From positions 20,587-84,586 of the forward strand of contig SXUP01000019.1 in assembly GCA_005790505.1 (NCBI GenBank): a stretch of 64,000 nucleotides of DNA, given 5' to 3'. Position 1 is the first letter of the stretch; every line of letters starts with the position of its first letter. The notes below the pieces were generated by a model. That model saw only the letters and a list, made by a program, of their open reading frames with translations, was not told the DNA's origin and did no database searches. Of this stretch, positions 1 to 8,865 are shown piece after piece. A program made the translations under genes and the position numbers. The stretch comes from Actinomycetota bacterium (GTDB lineage: Bacteria > Actinomycetota > Acidimicrobiia > Acidimicrobiales > Ilumatobacteraceae).

Positions 1-995
1 TGGCGCGAGCCCTACAAGTAATGCCGAATCTGGAACTGATTGGGGTTGCCGGGCGACATCGGGGCGGGGCAGCGGTTGGGTTTGAGCCAGTGGTCCCGAT
101 GCGGTACCTGCCTTGTGGCGGACCGCTCCTTTATGAATCTTGGTTGCGGCTGTCATGGCCAAAAGTTGAAGCGGTAGTAGATGATGTAGATCTCGTACAC
201 GCCACAACAATCATTGCACCAGCAACAACGCGACCACTCGTCGTGACGCTGCACGACCTCGCGTTTTTGCATTACCCGGAATTTTTTACGAGGCGTGGCA
301 ACAAAATTTTCAGGCGCAACCTGGATATTTTGAAGAATAAAGCCGTGGCAGTGCTTTGCTCCTCGCGGGCAACCATGTCTGATTGTGCGGAGGCGGGATT
401 TGATGTTTCACTGCTTCATCACGTTCCGCTCGGAGTACGTCAAGCACCGACAACAGCATCTGATGTGCAACGGGTACGTAGTCAGTACTCGTTGGCATCT
501 GATTATTTGTTGTTTGTAGGGACTCTTGAACCACGTAAAAATCTGATGAGGCTGGTTGAAGCGCATTCATTGATGACAGATGTGCCACCACTCGTCATTG
601 TTGGTGCGCCAGGTTGGGGAAATGCAGCACCAGTTGTCTCCAAGAATATTGTTTTTTTGGGGCATGTGCCAGCCGATGATCTTGGAGCCTTATATGCGGG
701 TGCACGAGCATTGTGTTGTCCGTCAATCATGGAAGGCTTCGGATTACCCATTCTTGAGGCGATGATGCACGGAACTCCGGTGTTGACATCTCGGGGAACG
801 AGCACAGAAGAAGTCTCTGCTGGGGCAGCAGTCTTGGTCGATCCTTTGGACATTGAAGCAATTGCTGATGGTCTGCGGCAGGTGCTGGCGCGTTATGACG
901 AACTCAGTCATCTGGGTCGAGCTCATGCCCAAACAATGTCATGGCAACAAACTGCCGCTCTTACTCATAGTGTGTATTCAAAGGTGTGCGCATGA
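1..995 (+). CDS. Glycosyltransferase family 4 (5' end cut by window edge)
   Basis: Retaining GT4 (GT-B fold) glycosyltransferase, probably a cytoplasmic sugar transferase building a cell-surface glycan. The reading frame is open to the window edge (first full codon at base 3), and the text before the ATG at 21 reads ARALQV, which looks like the acceptor-domain helix of this family, so the true start lies upstream. Counting from that ATG, the acceptor domain covers about residues 1-150 with VTLHDLAFLHYPEFF near 75-89. The donor domain follows with LFVGTLEPRKNL near 164-175 and the E-x7-E nucleotide-sugar motif in EGFGLPILEAM (Glu238, Glu246). Its stop overlaps the next start (ATGA). Donor and acceptor sugars cannot be read from sequence. 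Confidence 0.9.
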   Translation, partial: ARALQVMPNLELIGVAGRHRGGAAVGFEPVVPMRYLPCGGPLLYESWLRLSWPKVEAVVDDVDLVHATTIIAPATTRPLVVTLHDLAFLHYPEFFTRRGNKIFRRNLDILKNKAVAVLCSSRATMSDCAEAGFDVSLLHHVPLGVRQAPTTASDVQRVRSQYSLASDYLLFVGTLEPRKNLMRLVEAHSLMTDVPPLVIVGAPGWGNAAPVVSKNIVFLGHVPADDLGALYAGARALCCPSIMEGFGLPILEAMMHGTPVLTSRGTSTEEVSAGAAVLVDPLDIEAIADGLRQVLARYDELSHLGRAHAQTMSWQQTAALTHSVYSKVCA

Positions 996-2116
996 TGAAG
1001 CGTCGCGTACATGTGGGGATGAATCTTTTGTGGTGTCGTCCTGGAGTGGGCGGCAGCGAGGACTATCTCGTGCGACAATTGCTGGGGCTCAAAGAAAATG
1101 AACATGAATTTGAAATTCAAGTTTTTGCTCCGAAGGGTTTTGGTGCGCGACATAAGTCCATCGCCAAAGAATTTAAAGTGGTTGAAGCACCTTTGAAATG
1201 TACGACTCGGGCTCTGCGTGTCGCATTTGAGCATTCCTGGTTGCCAATGATGTCGCGTTCTGTTGAGTTGATGCATCATGGTGGAGGCACTTTGCCCCGC
1301 GCCCAAGCCAAGCCGTCCGTATTAACCGTGCATGACATCCAGTGGGCGGAGTACCCGCACTATGTAAAAAACTTAAAGTTGCGGTATTTAAAGATGATGG
1401 TTCCATCTTCAGTAAGACGGGCATCACTAATTGCAGTGCCGTCGCAATTTGTTGCCAATAGTCTGGTACAGCATCTAGGCGTTGAGGCCAAAAAAATACA
1501 TGTAGTTCCGCACGGGATTGAAAAACAATTAGGGGTAAATGCAACATCGCCAGACGCACTGCGGCGTAAGTATTCACTTGGGTCAGGCCCTGTAATCGTG
1601 TATCCAGCCATTACGCACCCACACAAAAATCATCAGTTTTTACTGAAACTGCTGGCCTCTGATTACTCAGCGTGGTCTGACCCGACACTGCGGTTGGTCT
1701 TGACAGGTTCTACGGGTCATGCTGAGTCTGAAGTGATGCGCATGGTTTCAGCACTTGGCCTCGACCAACGCGTCGTTCGCACGGGTCACATTACGCCCGA
1801 TGAGCGCGATGGTTTGATTGAGATGGCAGAGGCCGTGGTGTTTCCGTCGGAGTATGAAGGTTTTGGCGCACCCGTCGTTGAAGCGATGACGCTTGGGGTG
1901 CCAGTTATCTGCAGCGATAAAACGAGCCTGCCTGAAGTGGTAGGGGACGCCGGAATTGTGCTGCCGCTCAGGATCGAGGCGTGGGCAGACGCTCTTGTTG
2001 CAGTGCGGGCCAGACGCCAAGAATTGTTTTTGGCTGGCAAAACTCGTGCAACTTGGTTTACAACTCAGCGCTCAGGGGCAGCACTCATGCAGGTGTATCG
2101 CCAGGCTTTGCTATGA
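992..2116 (+). CDS. Glycosyltransferase family 4
   Basis: Second GT4 enzyme of the glycan operon, 374 aa. The N-terminal acceptor-site loop GVGGSEDYLVRQL, a central HDIQWAEYP and a donor-site EYEGFGAPVVEAMTLG with E-x7-E are the family signatures. I chose the ATG at 992, which overlaps the upstream stop as ATGA and sits 7 bases after AAAGG; a GTG at 986 is in frame but too close to that ribosome site. Its 3' end overlaps the third glycosyltransferase by 4 bases, so the three are translationally coupled. Substrate unknown; mannose or a mannose-derived sugar is plausible given the GDP-sugar genes downstream (inference). Confidence 0.9.
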   Translation: MMKRRVHVGMNLLWCRPGVGGSEDYLVRQLLGLKENEHEFEIQVFAPKGFGARHKSIAKEFKVVEAPLKCTTRALRVAFEHSWLPMMSRSVELMHHGGGTLPRAQAKPSVLTVHDIQWAEYPHYVKNLKLRYLKMMVPSSVRRASLIAVPSQFVANSLVQHLGVEAKKIHVVPHGIEKQLGVNATSPDALRRKYSLGSGPVIVYPAITHPHKNHQFLLKLLASDYSAWSDPTLRLVLTGSTGHAESEVMRMVSALGLDQRVVRTGHITPDERDGLIEMAEAVVFPSEYEGFGAPVVEAMTLGVPVICSDKTSLPEVVGDAGIVLPLRIEAWADALVAVRARRQELFLAGKTRATWFTTQRSGAALMQVYRQALL

Positions 2117-3387
2117 AGACCGCTCCCGCGATGCGACTTGTTGTTTTGTGTCCACACTTTGCGCCAGACATTGCACCAACAGGGGATGTCATGACGGCAA
2201 TCGTTGCTGAACTTGTGAAGTACAACATTGAAGTACATGTCGTTACTGCGCTTCCGTGGTACAGAGATCACGAGATTGAATCTAGTTGGACGGGTCGCCT
2301 CATTCGCCGCGAGCACACGGCGTGGGGCTCGATTACTCGTCTGCATCCGTTTCCAGGAAAAAATAAACAGGGCCTTGTGCGTCGCGCTCTTGGCTTTATC
2401 GCTTTTAGCGTGCTTGCTGGAGTCAGTGCGTTGTTTGCTGGTGGCATTCATCGTCGAGTCCATGCCGTAATTTCAATGTCTCCACCACTAACCCTAGGGC
2501 TAATGGGTTGGTGCTCAAGTTTTCTCCGTCGGGCTCCACTTATATTTAATATTCAGGATATTTTTCCAGATGCCGCAGTCACAACGGGTGCAATCACAAA
2601 TCGATTCGTAATCGCATGTGCAAAAAAATTGGAGATAGTGACCTATCATCGGGCGAGCAAGATTGTTGTCCTATCCGAGGACCTACAGCGCAATGTTCAG
2701 AAAAAAATCAAAAGCAAAGCACACAATCGGGTGGTTGTGATTCCGAATTTTATTGATGTCAATGCCATTCGTCCCCTCAATCGCATGACTGCTTATCGAC
2801 GAGAACTTTCTATCGGACCCGAGTTGGTGGTGATGTATGCCGGCAATGTCGGTTTTTCACAGTCACTTGAGCTTTTGATTGAAGCGGCACGACAGATGCC
2901 TCATGTCACTTTCGTCATCAACGGAGGAGGAAGTGCCAAGGAGGCATTGCAAGCGCAAGCAATTGGCATCTCAAATCTTCGCTTTGGTCATTATCAGCCA
3001 AAGGAGCGTTTGTCCGAAGTCTTGGCGACTGCTGATATTCATGTCGTCCCACTTCGTGCGGGTCTCGGTGTGGTCAGTGTTCCTTCCAAGACCTACAGCA
3101 TCTTGGCTGCAGGTCGAGTCATCGTCGCCGCAATCGATCCAGACACAGAGGTGCCACGAATTTTGGCAGCGAGTGGTGGTGGACTCTGTGTTGCGCCCGA
3201 CGATCCGCTGGCCCTTGTCAGTGCCATATCTCGTTTGGTGAGCGACCCTGTCATGTCAGAGACCATGGGGAAATCAGGCCGAGAGTGGGTGGAACTACAT
3301 GTTTCTGCTGAGGCTGTGGCAAAGATGTATGCCGATTTGCTCAGTATGGTGACGAATCGCCTTGTAGCCTCTTTGTCTCATGGCTAG
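2113..3387 (+). CDS. Glycosyltransferase, WbuB/WcaI-like GT4
   Basis: 424-aa GT4 enzyme resembling the WbuB/WcaI group, which transfer sugars onto lipid-linked intermediates of O-antigen or colanic acid. Visible marks: N-terminal PHFAPDIAPTGD, the hallmark NIQDIFPDAAVTTGAI, VVIPNFIDVNAIRP, and a donor site near VPSKTYSILAAGRVIVA. A longer in-frame extension to 1981 exists, but the ATG at 2113 overlaps the upstream stop (ATGA) and fits the family N-terminus. A hydrophobic stretch around residues 85-105 may anchor it to the membrane. The next gene starts inside its last codons. The sugar specificity is not readable. Confidence 0.88.
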   Translation: MKTAPAMRLVVLCPHFAPDIAPTGDVMTAIVAELVKYNIEVHVVTALPWYRDHEIESSWTGRLIRREHTAWGSITRLHPFPGKNKQGLVRRALGFIAFSVLAGVSALFAGGIHRRVHAVISMSPPLTLGLMGWCSSFLRRAPLIFNIQDIFPDAAVTTGAITNRFVIACAKKLEIVTYHRASKIVVLSEDLQRNVQKKIKSKAHNRVVVIPNFIDVNAIRPLNRMTAYRRELSIGPELVVMYAGNVGFSQSLELLIEAARQMPHVTFVINGGGSAKEALQAQAIGISNLRFGHYQPKERLSEVLATADIHVVPLRAGLGVVSVPSKTYSILAAGRVIVAAIDPDTEVPRILAASGGGLCVAPDDPLALVSAISRLVSDPVMSETMGKSGREWVELHVSAEAVAKMYADLLSMVTNRLVASLSHG

Positions 3388-4171
3388 TGGATCTTCAGCA
3401 AAACGCTTGGCGCGTCTAGCGCAAAAGGGCAAGGGCAAAAAAGTCCGATTTCAAGGCGGAACACTTTTTCCTGCCGTGATGGCTGTCATTTTGGTGTTGG
3501 GTTTCGTACTAATCGCGTATGCCAGAGAGTCAGCACCGAGCAAGAATACGCCACCAACGGCCAACGACCATTGGCATGTCGCTCTGGGTTTCTATAAGTG
3601 CGCAGATCCGTCCCAGACCACAAACGATGGAAAGTTTCTCGAAAAATTAGTTGGTAACAAAGAAGAGCCACTTGATCCGAATTTCATAAAATACGGAATC
3701 CACAGTCACGACGATGGCGTGATTCATTGGCACCCCTCGGCATTGGCCTCTGGAAATCGGGCCAAACTCGGTGTTTTCTTTGATGTGTACGGATTATCAG
3801 TCACAAAAGACAAAATTGTTTTCCCGGCTGATCAAAATGATGGCGTCACCTACGATGTCGATGTTGACAAGTGCAAGGATGCCAAAGGAAAAACTGTGAA
3901 TGGTGTAGTCAAGGTTGTGGCATGGGACAGATATGACGATCCAGATCAGAAAAAACTTTTTATAACCGACTTTGATAATATTCGAATCAAAGAAGATGGA
4001 ATGGCGATCACCATTGCCTATGTAGCAGCCGACGCCGACGTGCCAATCCCTGAGGCGGCTGCCAACTTGCCTGAACTTGGTGCAAAAGATTCGGGTGGCA
4101 TCACCTCTACAACTCTCGCCGATGCTCCTGCGACGACTGTCGTTGGCGTTACTACTACTACGAGCGGATAA
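3380..4171 (+). CDS. Unknown membrane-anchored protein with His-rich motif
   Basis: 263 aa, not recognised. A basic cytoplasmic N-terminus (residues 1-28, many Lys/Arg) is followed by one transmembrane helix (about 30-50, LFPAVMAVILVLGFVLIAYA), so the rest is predicted outside the membrane. The external part opens with DHWHVALGFYKC and GIHSHDDGVIHWHP: seven His in about 50 residues plus a Cys, with a second Cys later (VDKCKD), suggesting a metal site or a disulfide-stabilised domain. The C-terminus is a Thr/Ser/Ala-rich tail. It overlaps the genes on both sides (8 bases upstream; TAATG downstream), so it belongs to the glycan operon. Assembly, export or wall-anchoring roles are guesses. Confidence 0.8.
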   Translation: MASGSSAKRLARLAQKGKGKKVRFQGGTLFPAVMAVILVLGFVLIAYARESAPSKNTPPTANDHWHVALGFYKCADPSQTTNDGKFLEKLVGNKEEPLDPNFIKYGIHSHDDGVIHWHPSALASGNRAKLGVFFDVYGLSVTKDKIVFPADQNDGVTYDVDVDKCKDAKGKTVNGVVKVVAWDRYDDPDQKKLFITDFDNIRIKEDGMAITIAYVAADADVPIPEAAANLPELGAKDSGGITSTTLADAPATTVVGVTTTTSG

Positions 4172-5172
4172 TGCGTGCGGTTATCCTGGTCGGTGGTTTT
4201 GGCACCCGGCTGAGGCCGCTCACATTTACAACACCCAAGCCACTTTTGCCCGTGGCCAATGTTGCATTGCTGGAGCATGTCATCGCCGGATTAAGTGTGG
4301 TAGGAGTTACCGAGGTTGTTTTAGCGCTGGGTTTCAAACCTGAGCCTTTTATGTCGGCGTTTCCAGATGGTGTGTGTGCTGGGGTTGCACTTCGTTATGC
4401 CGTAGAGCCAGAGCCGATGGACACGGCTGGAGCCATTGGATTTGCCGCACGTTTTGCCCAAATCAACGAAACTTTTATTGTTGTCAACGGGGACATCCTC
4501 ACTGATCTTGATATTTCAACGTTGATTGCTTTTCATCGAAATCATGGAGCCATTGCGACTCTGCATCTCACTCCCGTTGAAGATCCATCACAGTACGGGG
4601 TTGTTGAAACAAACAACGACGGAGTCGTGCAGCGTTTTGTAGAAAAGCCTCAAGCCCACGAAACTACAAGTCGGGCCGTAAATGCCGGAACTTATATCTT
4701 TGAGCCATCCGTTCTTGACTATGTTGTCCCAAATAAGCCTTTATCAGCTGAACGCGTAGTGTTTCCGGCCCTCGCAGCAAAGGGCGTGCTTTATGCAATG
4801 TCCACGAATGATTACTGGATAGATACGGGCAGACCTGAGACTTACTTGGCGGCGAACCTTGACCTAATAGATGGAACTCGCTCTCAAATATTGGCGTCAA
4901 TTGCCGCCCAAGCCCACATTGCAGGAACTGCAGTGATTACGCACTCAGTCGTGGGCGATGGTTGCCGAATCGGAGCCGGAGCAATTGTTGCAAACTCAGT
5001 TTTGCTGCCTGGTGCAGTAGTCCAAGACGGGGCTCGCGTTGAAGCCAGCATTGTGATGGGACATATTGGTGCGTACGCCAATGTTACAGATTGTGTTGTT
5101 GGGGCTGAAGGACGAATTGATGGCCACACGACACTGGTAGCAAAAAAGATCCCCGACCCTGCGACTCTGTGA
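4171..5172 (+). CDS. Sugar-1-phosphate nucleotidyltransferase (mannose-1-phosphate guanylyltransferase-like)
   Basis: Makes an NDP-sugar from NTP and a sugar 1-phosphate, most likely GDP-mannose. The N-terminal Rossmann-like catalytic domain carries the pyrophosphorylase signature GGFGTRLRPLT...KPLLP (residues 8-28), VNGDILTDLD with the metal Asp, FVEKPQ, NAGTYIFEP and DYWIDTGRPETYL. The last 90 residues contain hexapeptide-like repeats (left-handed beta helix). At 333 aa it matches actinobacterial GDP-mannose pyrophosphorylases. Starts in a TAATG overlap with the membrane protein gene. With the phosphomannomutase at 21138 and GDP-mannose dehydratase at 7873 the window encodes most of a GDP-mannose route. 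Glucose-1-phosphate specificity cannot be excluded. Confidence 0.88.
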   Translation: MRAVILVGGFGTRLRPLTFTTPKPLLPVANVALLEHVIAGLSVVGVTEVVLALGFKPEPFMSAFPDGVCAGVALRYAVEPEPMDTAGAIGFAARFAQINETFIVVNGDILTDLDISTLIAFHRNHGAIATLHLTPVEDPSQYGVVETNNDGVVQRFVEKPQAHETTSRAVNAGTYIFEPSVLDYVVPNKPLSAERVVFPALAAKGVLYAMSTNDYWIDTGRPETYLAANLDLIDGTRSQILASIAAQAHIAGTAVITHSVVGDGCRIGAGAIVANSVLLPGAVVQDGARVEASIVMGHIGAYANVTDCVVGAEGRIDGHTTLVAKKIPDPATL

Positions 5173-5182
5173 GAATGTTTTT

Positions 5183-6112
5183 ATGACTCCATCTCGCATC
5201 ATGGTATGTGGCGGCGCAGGTTTTGTCGGATCACACCTTGTCGATCGCCTTCTTGCTCAGGGTATTGAAATTGATGTAGTTGATAATCTTTCTTCGGGAT
5301 CTCTCGGCAATTTGTCGGATGCCCGTCAACAAGGCGGAAAACTGAAATTTCAGCACGTTGATATTTTGGGTGATTCGTTTGCGGAGTTGGTCAGTTTACG
5401 GCGACCCGATGTGGTGTTTGTATTGAATGCGTTTGCTCCATCAAACTCTCAAACGACCGGCGCGCTGACTGCAATAGCAAGCGCAATCGCCGTGCTGGAG
5501 GCAGCACGCATTTCGGGTGTGTCAAAGGTGATCACGACACTTCCGGCCAAACTTTTATATGGCGAGGTAGCAGTGCGTGACCTTCCAATCAAAGAAGGTC
5601 ATATGTCTGAATCACGTTCTATTCCAGAAATTATCGCTCGCTCAATTGCTGACGCACACAGTGTCTACCGTGATCTTTCTGCCGTGGAATACACCGTTCT
5701 TGCGACAGGTCATGTGTATGGGCCACGCCAGCGCGCAAAAGATGGCGTAGTTGCGGCATTTATTGATGCTCATATGAACGGACAAGCACCAGTAGTACAT
5801 GGAAACGGAAAGCAAAGTCGTGATTTTATTTTTATTGATGATGTTGTCGATGCACTAGTGCGATCAATAGACCGTGCTGGTGGTCTTGTAATCAATGTGG
5901 GTACGGGTGAACAAATAACGGTTCGAGATGTCTGGAAAGCAGTCGCTGGAACTTCCGGAGTCACCCCCCGCACAAGTGCTGCACGTCCGAGTGATATCAG
6001 TCGTCTTGCCATTTCGCCTGTGCGGGCGCGTATCCAGTTGGGTTGGTCGCCGTTCACGCCATTTGCAGATGGACTGGCAGCAACTCGAGGGGCTTACACT
6101 CCTTCAGAATAA
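5183..6112 (+). CDS. NAD-dependent epimerase/dehydratase-like protein, catalytic residues lost
   Basis: 309-aa extended SDR protein of the UDP-glucose 4-epimerase group. The NAD-binding GGAGFVGSHL (residues 10-19), DVVDNLSSGS, the late HVYGPRQR and DFIFIDDVVDALV are intact. The catalytic positions are not: where relatives have a Ser/Thr-rich strand end and Y-x3-K, this protein reads TTLPAKLLYG (118-127) and SIPEIIARSIAD (147-158), so Tyr and Lys are missing. It may bind a nucleotide sugar without turning it over, act as a regulatory partner, or use an altered mechanism (inference). Last gene of the operon, 10 bases after the nucleotidyltransferase. The frame is intact, so it is not an obvious pseudogene. 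Confidence 0.8.
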   Translation: MTPSRIMVCGGAGFVGSHLVDRLLAQGIEIDVVDNLSSGSLGNLSDARQQGGKLKFQHVDILGDSFAELVSLRRPDVVFVLNAFAPSNSQTTGALTAIASAIAVLEAARISGVSKVITTLPAKLLYGEVAVRDLPIKEGHMSESRSIPEIIARSIADAHSVYRDLSAVEYTVLATGHVYGPRQRAKDGVVAAFIDAHMNGQAPVVHGNGKQSRDFIFIDDVVDALVRSIDRAGGLVINVGTGEQITVRDVWKAVAGTSGVTPRTSAARPSDISRLAISPVRARIQLGWSPFTPFADGLAATRGAYTPSE

Positions 6113-6127
6113 ATCGGCATCGCTGAA

Positions 6128-6838
6128 CTATCGAAATAGGTCTTCTTGGGCGGGACGAACGATTTCATTCATCGATGAATCACGAAACCACTCGGGTTCG
6201 GCGCCTCTGATGACAGCGACAGGAATTCCAGTCGACTTACCCATCACAAGTTCTGCGGCACAAGCAAGTTCGTCGGCAACACACACTTCGGTGACCTGCA
6301 TCATCCGACCAAGTGCGTCTTCTGTTCCACGCAGATCGACGACGGCGGCAATACCAGCGACCCCAATGGCAACATCCGTGAGTCCCTTGCGCCACGGACG
6401 CCCAAATGTGTCACTGATGATTACGCCTACATTGACCCCTGATTTAGCAAGGATGATGTCTCGGATGCGTCGCGCCGAGCGATCACTATCAATGGGCAAG
6501 AGTGCGGCGTATCCACGCTCAACATTGGAGAGGTCAATACCACTATTGGCACAAACAAATCCGTGCTTTGTTTCAGTTATAATTAAATCTCCACGACGCC
6601 GAACGATGCGCACAGCCTCTTGTTCGACAAGGACCTTATGTGAAAGCGGATCGGTGGGATCAATTTCTACCAGCCGTCCCTCAGCTTTGGACACAATTTT
6701 TTGCGTTACAACCAAAACATCGTTGTCTTGCAATGGTCCGTTCGGTTCGGTGCTGCAGGCCTCAAAAATAATGTCACCAAGTTGTTGACCAGGTACTATC
6801 TCGCCGATTCCACTCACACCCCATGCAGTAATTTTCAT
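6128..6838 (-). CDS. cofE: Coenzyme F420-0:L-glutamate ligase
   Basis: Adds glutamates to F420-0 with GTP, the last step of coenzyme F420 synthesis, in the cytoplasm. Signatures: MKITAWGVSGIGEIVPGQ, DNDVLVVTQKIVSKAEGR, TKHGFVCANSGIDLSNV and SDTFGRPWRKGLTDVAIG. At 236 aa it is the stand-alone ligase; the C-terminal nitroreductase-like domain of mycobacterial FbiB is absent. It follows cofD by 13 bases on the same strand, and AGGG six bases before the ATG is a usable ribosome site. F420 is typical of Actinobacteria and methanogens, supporting the taxonomic reading. Confidence 0.95.
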   Translation of the reverse strand: MKITAWGVSGIGEIVPGQQLGDIIFEACSTEPNGPLQDNDVLVVTQKIVSKAEGRLVEIDPTDPLSHKVLVEQEAVRIVRRRGDLIITETKHGFVCANSGIDLSNVERGYAALLPIDSDRSARRIRDIILAKSGVNVGVIISDTFGRPWRKGLTDVAIGVAGIAAVVDLRGTEDALGRMMQVTEVCVADELACAAELVMGKSTGIPVAVIRGAEPEWFRDSSMNEIVRPAQEDLFR

Positions 6839-6851
6839 TTCAATCCCTACC

Positions 6852-7817
6852 TTACATCACCGACTCAATGACAACCTGTGCCAAGTTGCGAGCGGCAATC
6901 GGGTCTGACATCACGGTGTTGGTTACGACGCAGTGCATCCCCGTGGCTTCAATTTCTGAGCGGCGATCCTTGTCGGCATGATCAATGACCAACGTTGCGC
7001 ACACCGAACTGTACAGACGCGCGATACCAACTACGGATGCCTCGTGACCAAGTTCTCGCAACATCCGATCAGCAGGCCCCTTGAGTGCAGCGCCGGCAAT
7101 GATGGGGGAGACGGCAATGACTTTTTCGCGACGGGCAGTCAGGGCTTCATCAACACCGGCTAGTGCTCGCAACGGCCCGATAGACACAATGGGGTTAGAA
7201 GGTGCAATCACAATCGCGTCACTCGCACGCAGTTCATCAAGTGCGCCAAAGATTGCAGTTTCTGATCCGCGAAAACCAACAGATTGCACAGGAACCGAGT
7301 GTTGGTGGCGGACAAAATATTCTTGAAAAGAGATTGTTTGTCCGCTAACGCTTGCATCGCAACTCGCCACTGTTATTTCGGTACTGACAGTCTGATCACA
7401 CATTGGAATAATTCGTACCTGCACATCAAAGGCACGCCGTATTTCATCGGTGACCTGGGTCAGGGTGGCACCTTCTTGGAGGCGCGCGGTTCGGTAAAAG
7501 TGGGTTGCCAGATCTGCATCTCCCAAGTTGAACCATGTCGGGGCTGCCAATGAGCCAACTGGTCTTATGTTTTCAAAACGTAGCAGTGAGTTCATTGCCC
7601 GCCATGTCTCATCGCGCAATCCCCAACCACGCTTCGTATCTATGGCTCCAGCAAGCGTGTATGTCAAAGTGTCAATGTCGGGCGAAATATTGAGGCCATG
7701 CAAAATAGTGTCATCTGCGGTATTGACAATGGCAGTCACTGACTGTGGGTCGACTAGTTGGACAAGTCCAGACAAGAATTTGGCCGCTCCAACGCCACCC
7801 GACAGCACACTTATCAT
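6852..7817 (-). CDS. cofD: 2-phospho-L-lactate transferase (F420 biosynthesis)
   Basis: Transfers the phospholactyl (or phosphoenolpyruvyl) group onto the deazaflavin Fo to give (dehydro-)F420-0. The 321-aa protein has the family N-terminus [15 protein letters not shown], then [19 protein letters not shown] for substrate binding, and [12 protein letters not shown] near residue 205. FbiA is the mycobacterial name. First gene of a cofD-cofE pair, divergent from gmd; the 55-base gap carries a TACGAT -10-like box 7 bases before the ATG, so the mRNA is probably leaderless. The Fo synthase (fbiC) and the guanylyltransferase are not in the window. Confidence 0.95.
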   Translation of the reverse strand: MISVLSGGVGAAKFLSGLVQLVDPQSVTAIVNTADDTILHGLNISPDIDTLTYTLAGAIDTKRGWGLRDETWRAMNSLLRFENIRPVGSLAAPTWFNLGDADLATHFYRTARLQEGATLTQVTDEIRRAFDVQVRIIPMCDQTVSTEITVASCDASVSGQTISFQEYFVRHQHSVPVQSVGFRGSETAIFGALDELRASDAIVIAPSNPIVSIGPLRALAGVDEALTARREKVIAVSPIIAGAALKGPADRMLRELGHEASVVGIARLYSSVCATLVIDHADKDRRSEIEATGMHCVVTNTVMSDPIAARNLAQVVIESVM

Positions 7818-7824
7818 GGGTCGA

Positions 7825-7830
7825 ATCGTA
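7825..7830 (-). promoter_or_regulatory. -10 box of leaderless cofD promoter
   Basis: TACGAT on the minus strand ends 7 bases before the cofD ATG, which places the transcription start at or next to the start codon. No good -35 hexamer is visible at 16-18 bases. Supported mainly by the same arrangement at many other genes of this window. Confidence 0.5.
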
Positions 7831-7872
7831 CTTGCCCATCAAACATCTGCCTCGGTGCTAGCGTTTGATGGC

Positions 7873-8859
7873 ATGCCAAGAGCTTTTATTACGGGAATAA
7901 CTGGCCAAGACGGACAGCATCTGGCGGAATTTCTTCACGGTAAGGGATATGAAGTATTCGGCATGATCAAGGGTCAAAATAATCCCCGCGCCATTCAGTT
8001 GGCCGAGGAGTTTCCTTACGTTGAACTCGTCCCCGGAGATCTTGCCGACCTCACCAGTTTGATATCTGCGCTGGAATATGCTCAGCCAGACGAGGTCTAC
8101 AATCTCGGCGCTATTTCATTTGTGGCGATTTCTTTTAACCAAGCAGAATTGACCAGCAATATCACGGGACTTGGTGTGTTGCGCATGCTTGAGGCGATCC
8201 GCATGGTCGGTGGTGTACAAAATAATCCGATTCGTTTTTATCAAGCGTCATCATCAGAGATGTTCGGGCAAGTTCGTGAGACACCACAGACTGAACTCAC
8301 ACCTTTTCATCCGCGATCACCGTACGGATGCGCCAAAGTATTTGGGCACAACATCACGGTTAACTATCGCGAAAGTTATGGTATCTATGCCTGTTCTGGA
8401 ATTTTGTTTAACCACGAAGGTCCGCGCCGTGGGCTTGAATTTGTAACTCGCAAAATCAGCAGTGCCGTAGCCAAAATAAAATTAGGGGTGCAACGTGAAA
8501 TCGTGATGGGCAATCTTGATGCCAAGCGAGACTGGGGTTATGCCGGAGACTATGTGCGGGCAATGTGGATGATGCTGCAACAAGATTCGCCTGACGACTA
8601 TGTAATTGCTACAGGAAAGACCCACTCCATTGAAGAATTTTTGACGCAGGCTTTTGATGAGGCTGGATTGCCTGATTGGCATCAGTTTGTGCGCCAAGAC
8701 CCGCGCTTTTTCCGCCCAGCAGAAGTCGATTTATTGATTGGCGACGCCTCTAAAGCGTTTAAAAATCTTGGATGGAAACCTGAAGTTGACTTTTCTTCGC
8801 TCGTCACGATGATGGTTGAACACGATTTGGCAATTGAAACTGCCAAACTTGGTAGGTAA
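7873..8859 (+). CDS. gmd: GDP-mannose 4,6-dehydratase
   Basis: Converts GDP-mannose to GDP-4-keto-6-deoxymannose, precursor of fucose, rhamnose and other deoxysugars. 328 aa; NADP motif [15 protein letters not shown] (residues 7-21), [12 protein letters not shown] with catalytic Ser/Glu (about 127-129), PYGCAK (Tyr151, Lys155), [17 protein letters not shown] and [15 protein letters not shown] are diagnostic. The frame stays open to 7528, but the upstream part is antisense to cofD; MPRAFITG at 7873 fits family starts, with an in-frame GTG at 7855 as alternative. TAGCGT ends 8 bases before the ATG. No GDP-fucose synthase or 4-ketoreductase is nearby. Ends 6 bases from the convergent flippase gene. 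Confidence 0.95.
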   Translation: MPRAFITGITGQDGQHLAEFLHGKGYEVFGMIKGQNNPRAIQLAEEFPYVELVPGDLADLTSLISALEYAQPDEVYNLGAISFVAISFNQAELTSNITGLGVLRMLEAIRMVGGVQNNPIRFYQASSSEMFGQVRETPQTELTPFHPRSPYGCAKVFGHNITVNYRESYGIYACSGILFNHEGPRRGLEFVTRKISSAVAKIKLGVQREIVMGNLDAKRDWGYAGDYVRAMWMMLQQDSPDDYVIATGKTHSIEEFLTQAFDEAGLPDWHQFVRQDPRFFRPAEVDLLIGDASKAFKNLGWKPEVDFSSLVTMMVEHDLAIETAKLGR

Positions 8860-8865
8860 TTGTTC

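Noticed and set aside
5928..6788. 286-aa plus-strand frame across the end of the epimerase gene and cofE
   Set aside because: Mostly antisense to cofE, Ser/Arg/Pro-rich, and no family resemblance.
7528..7872. Long N-terminal extension of GDP-mannose dehydratase
   Set aside because: The extra 115 codons are antisense to cofD and read unlike the family; the start at 7873 gives the standard N-terminus.
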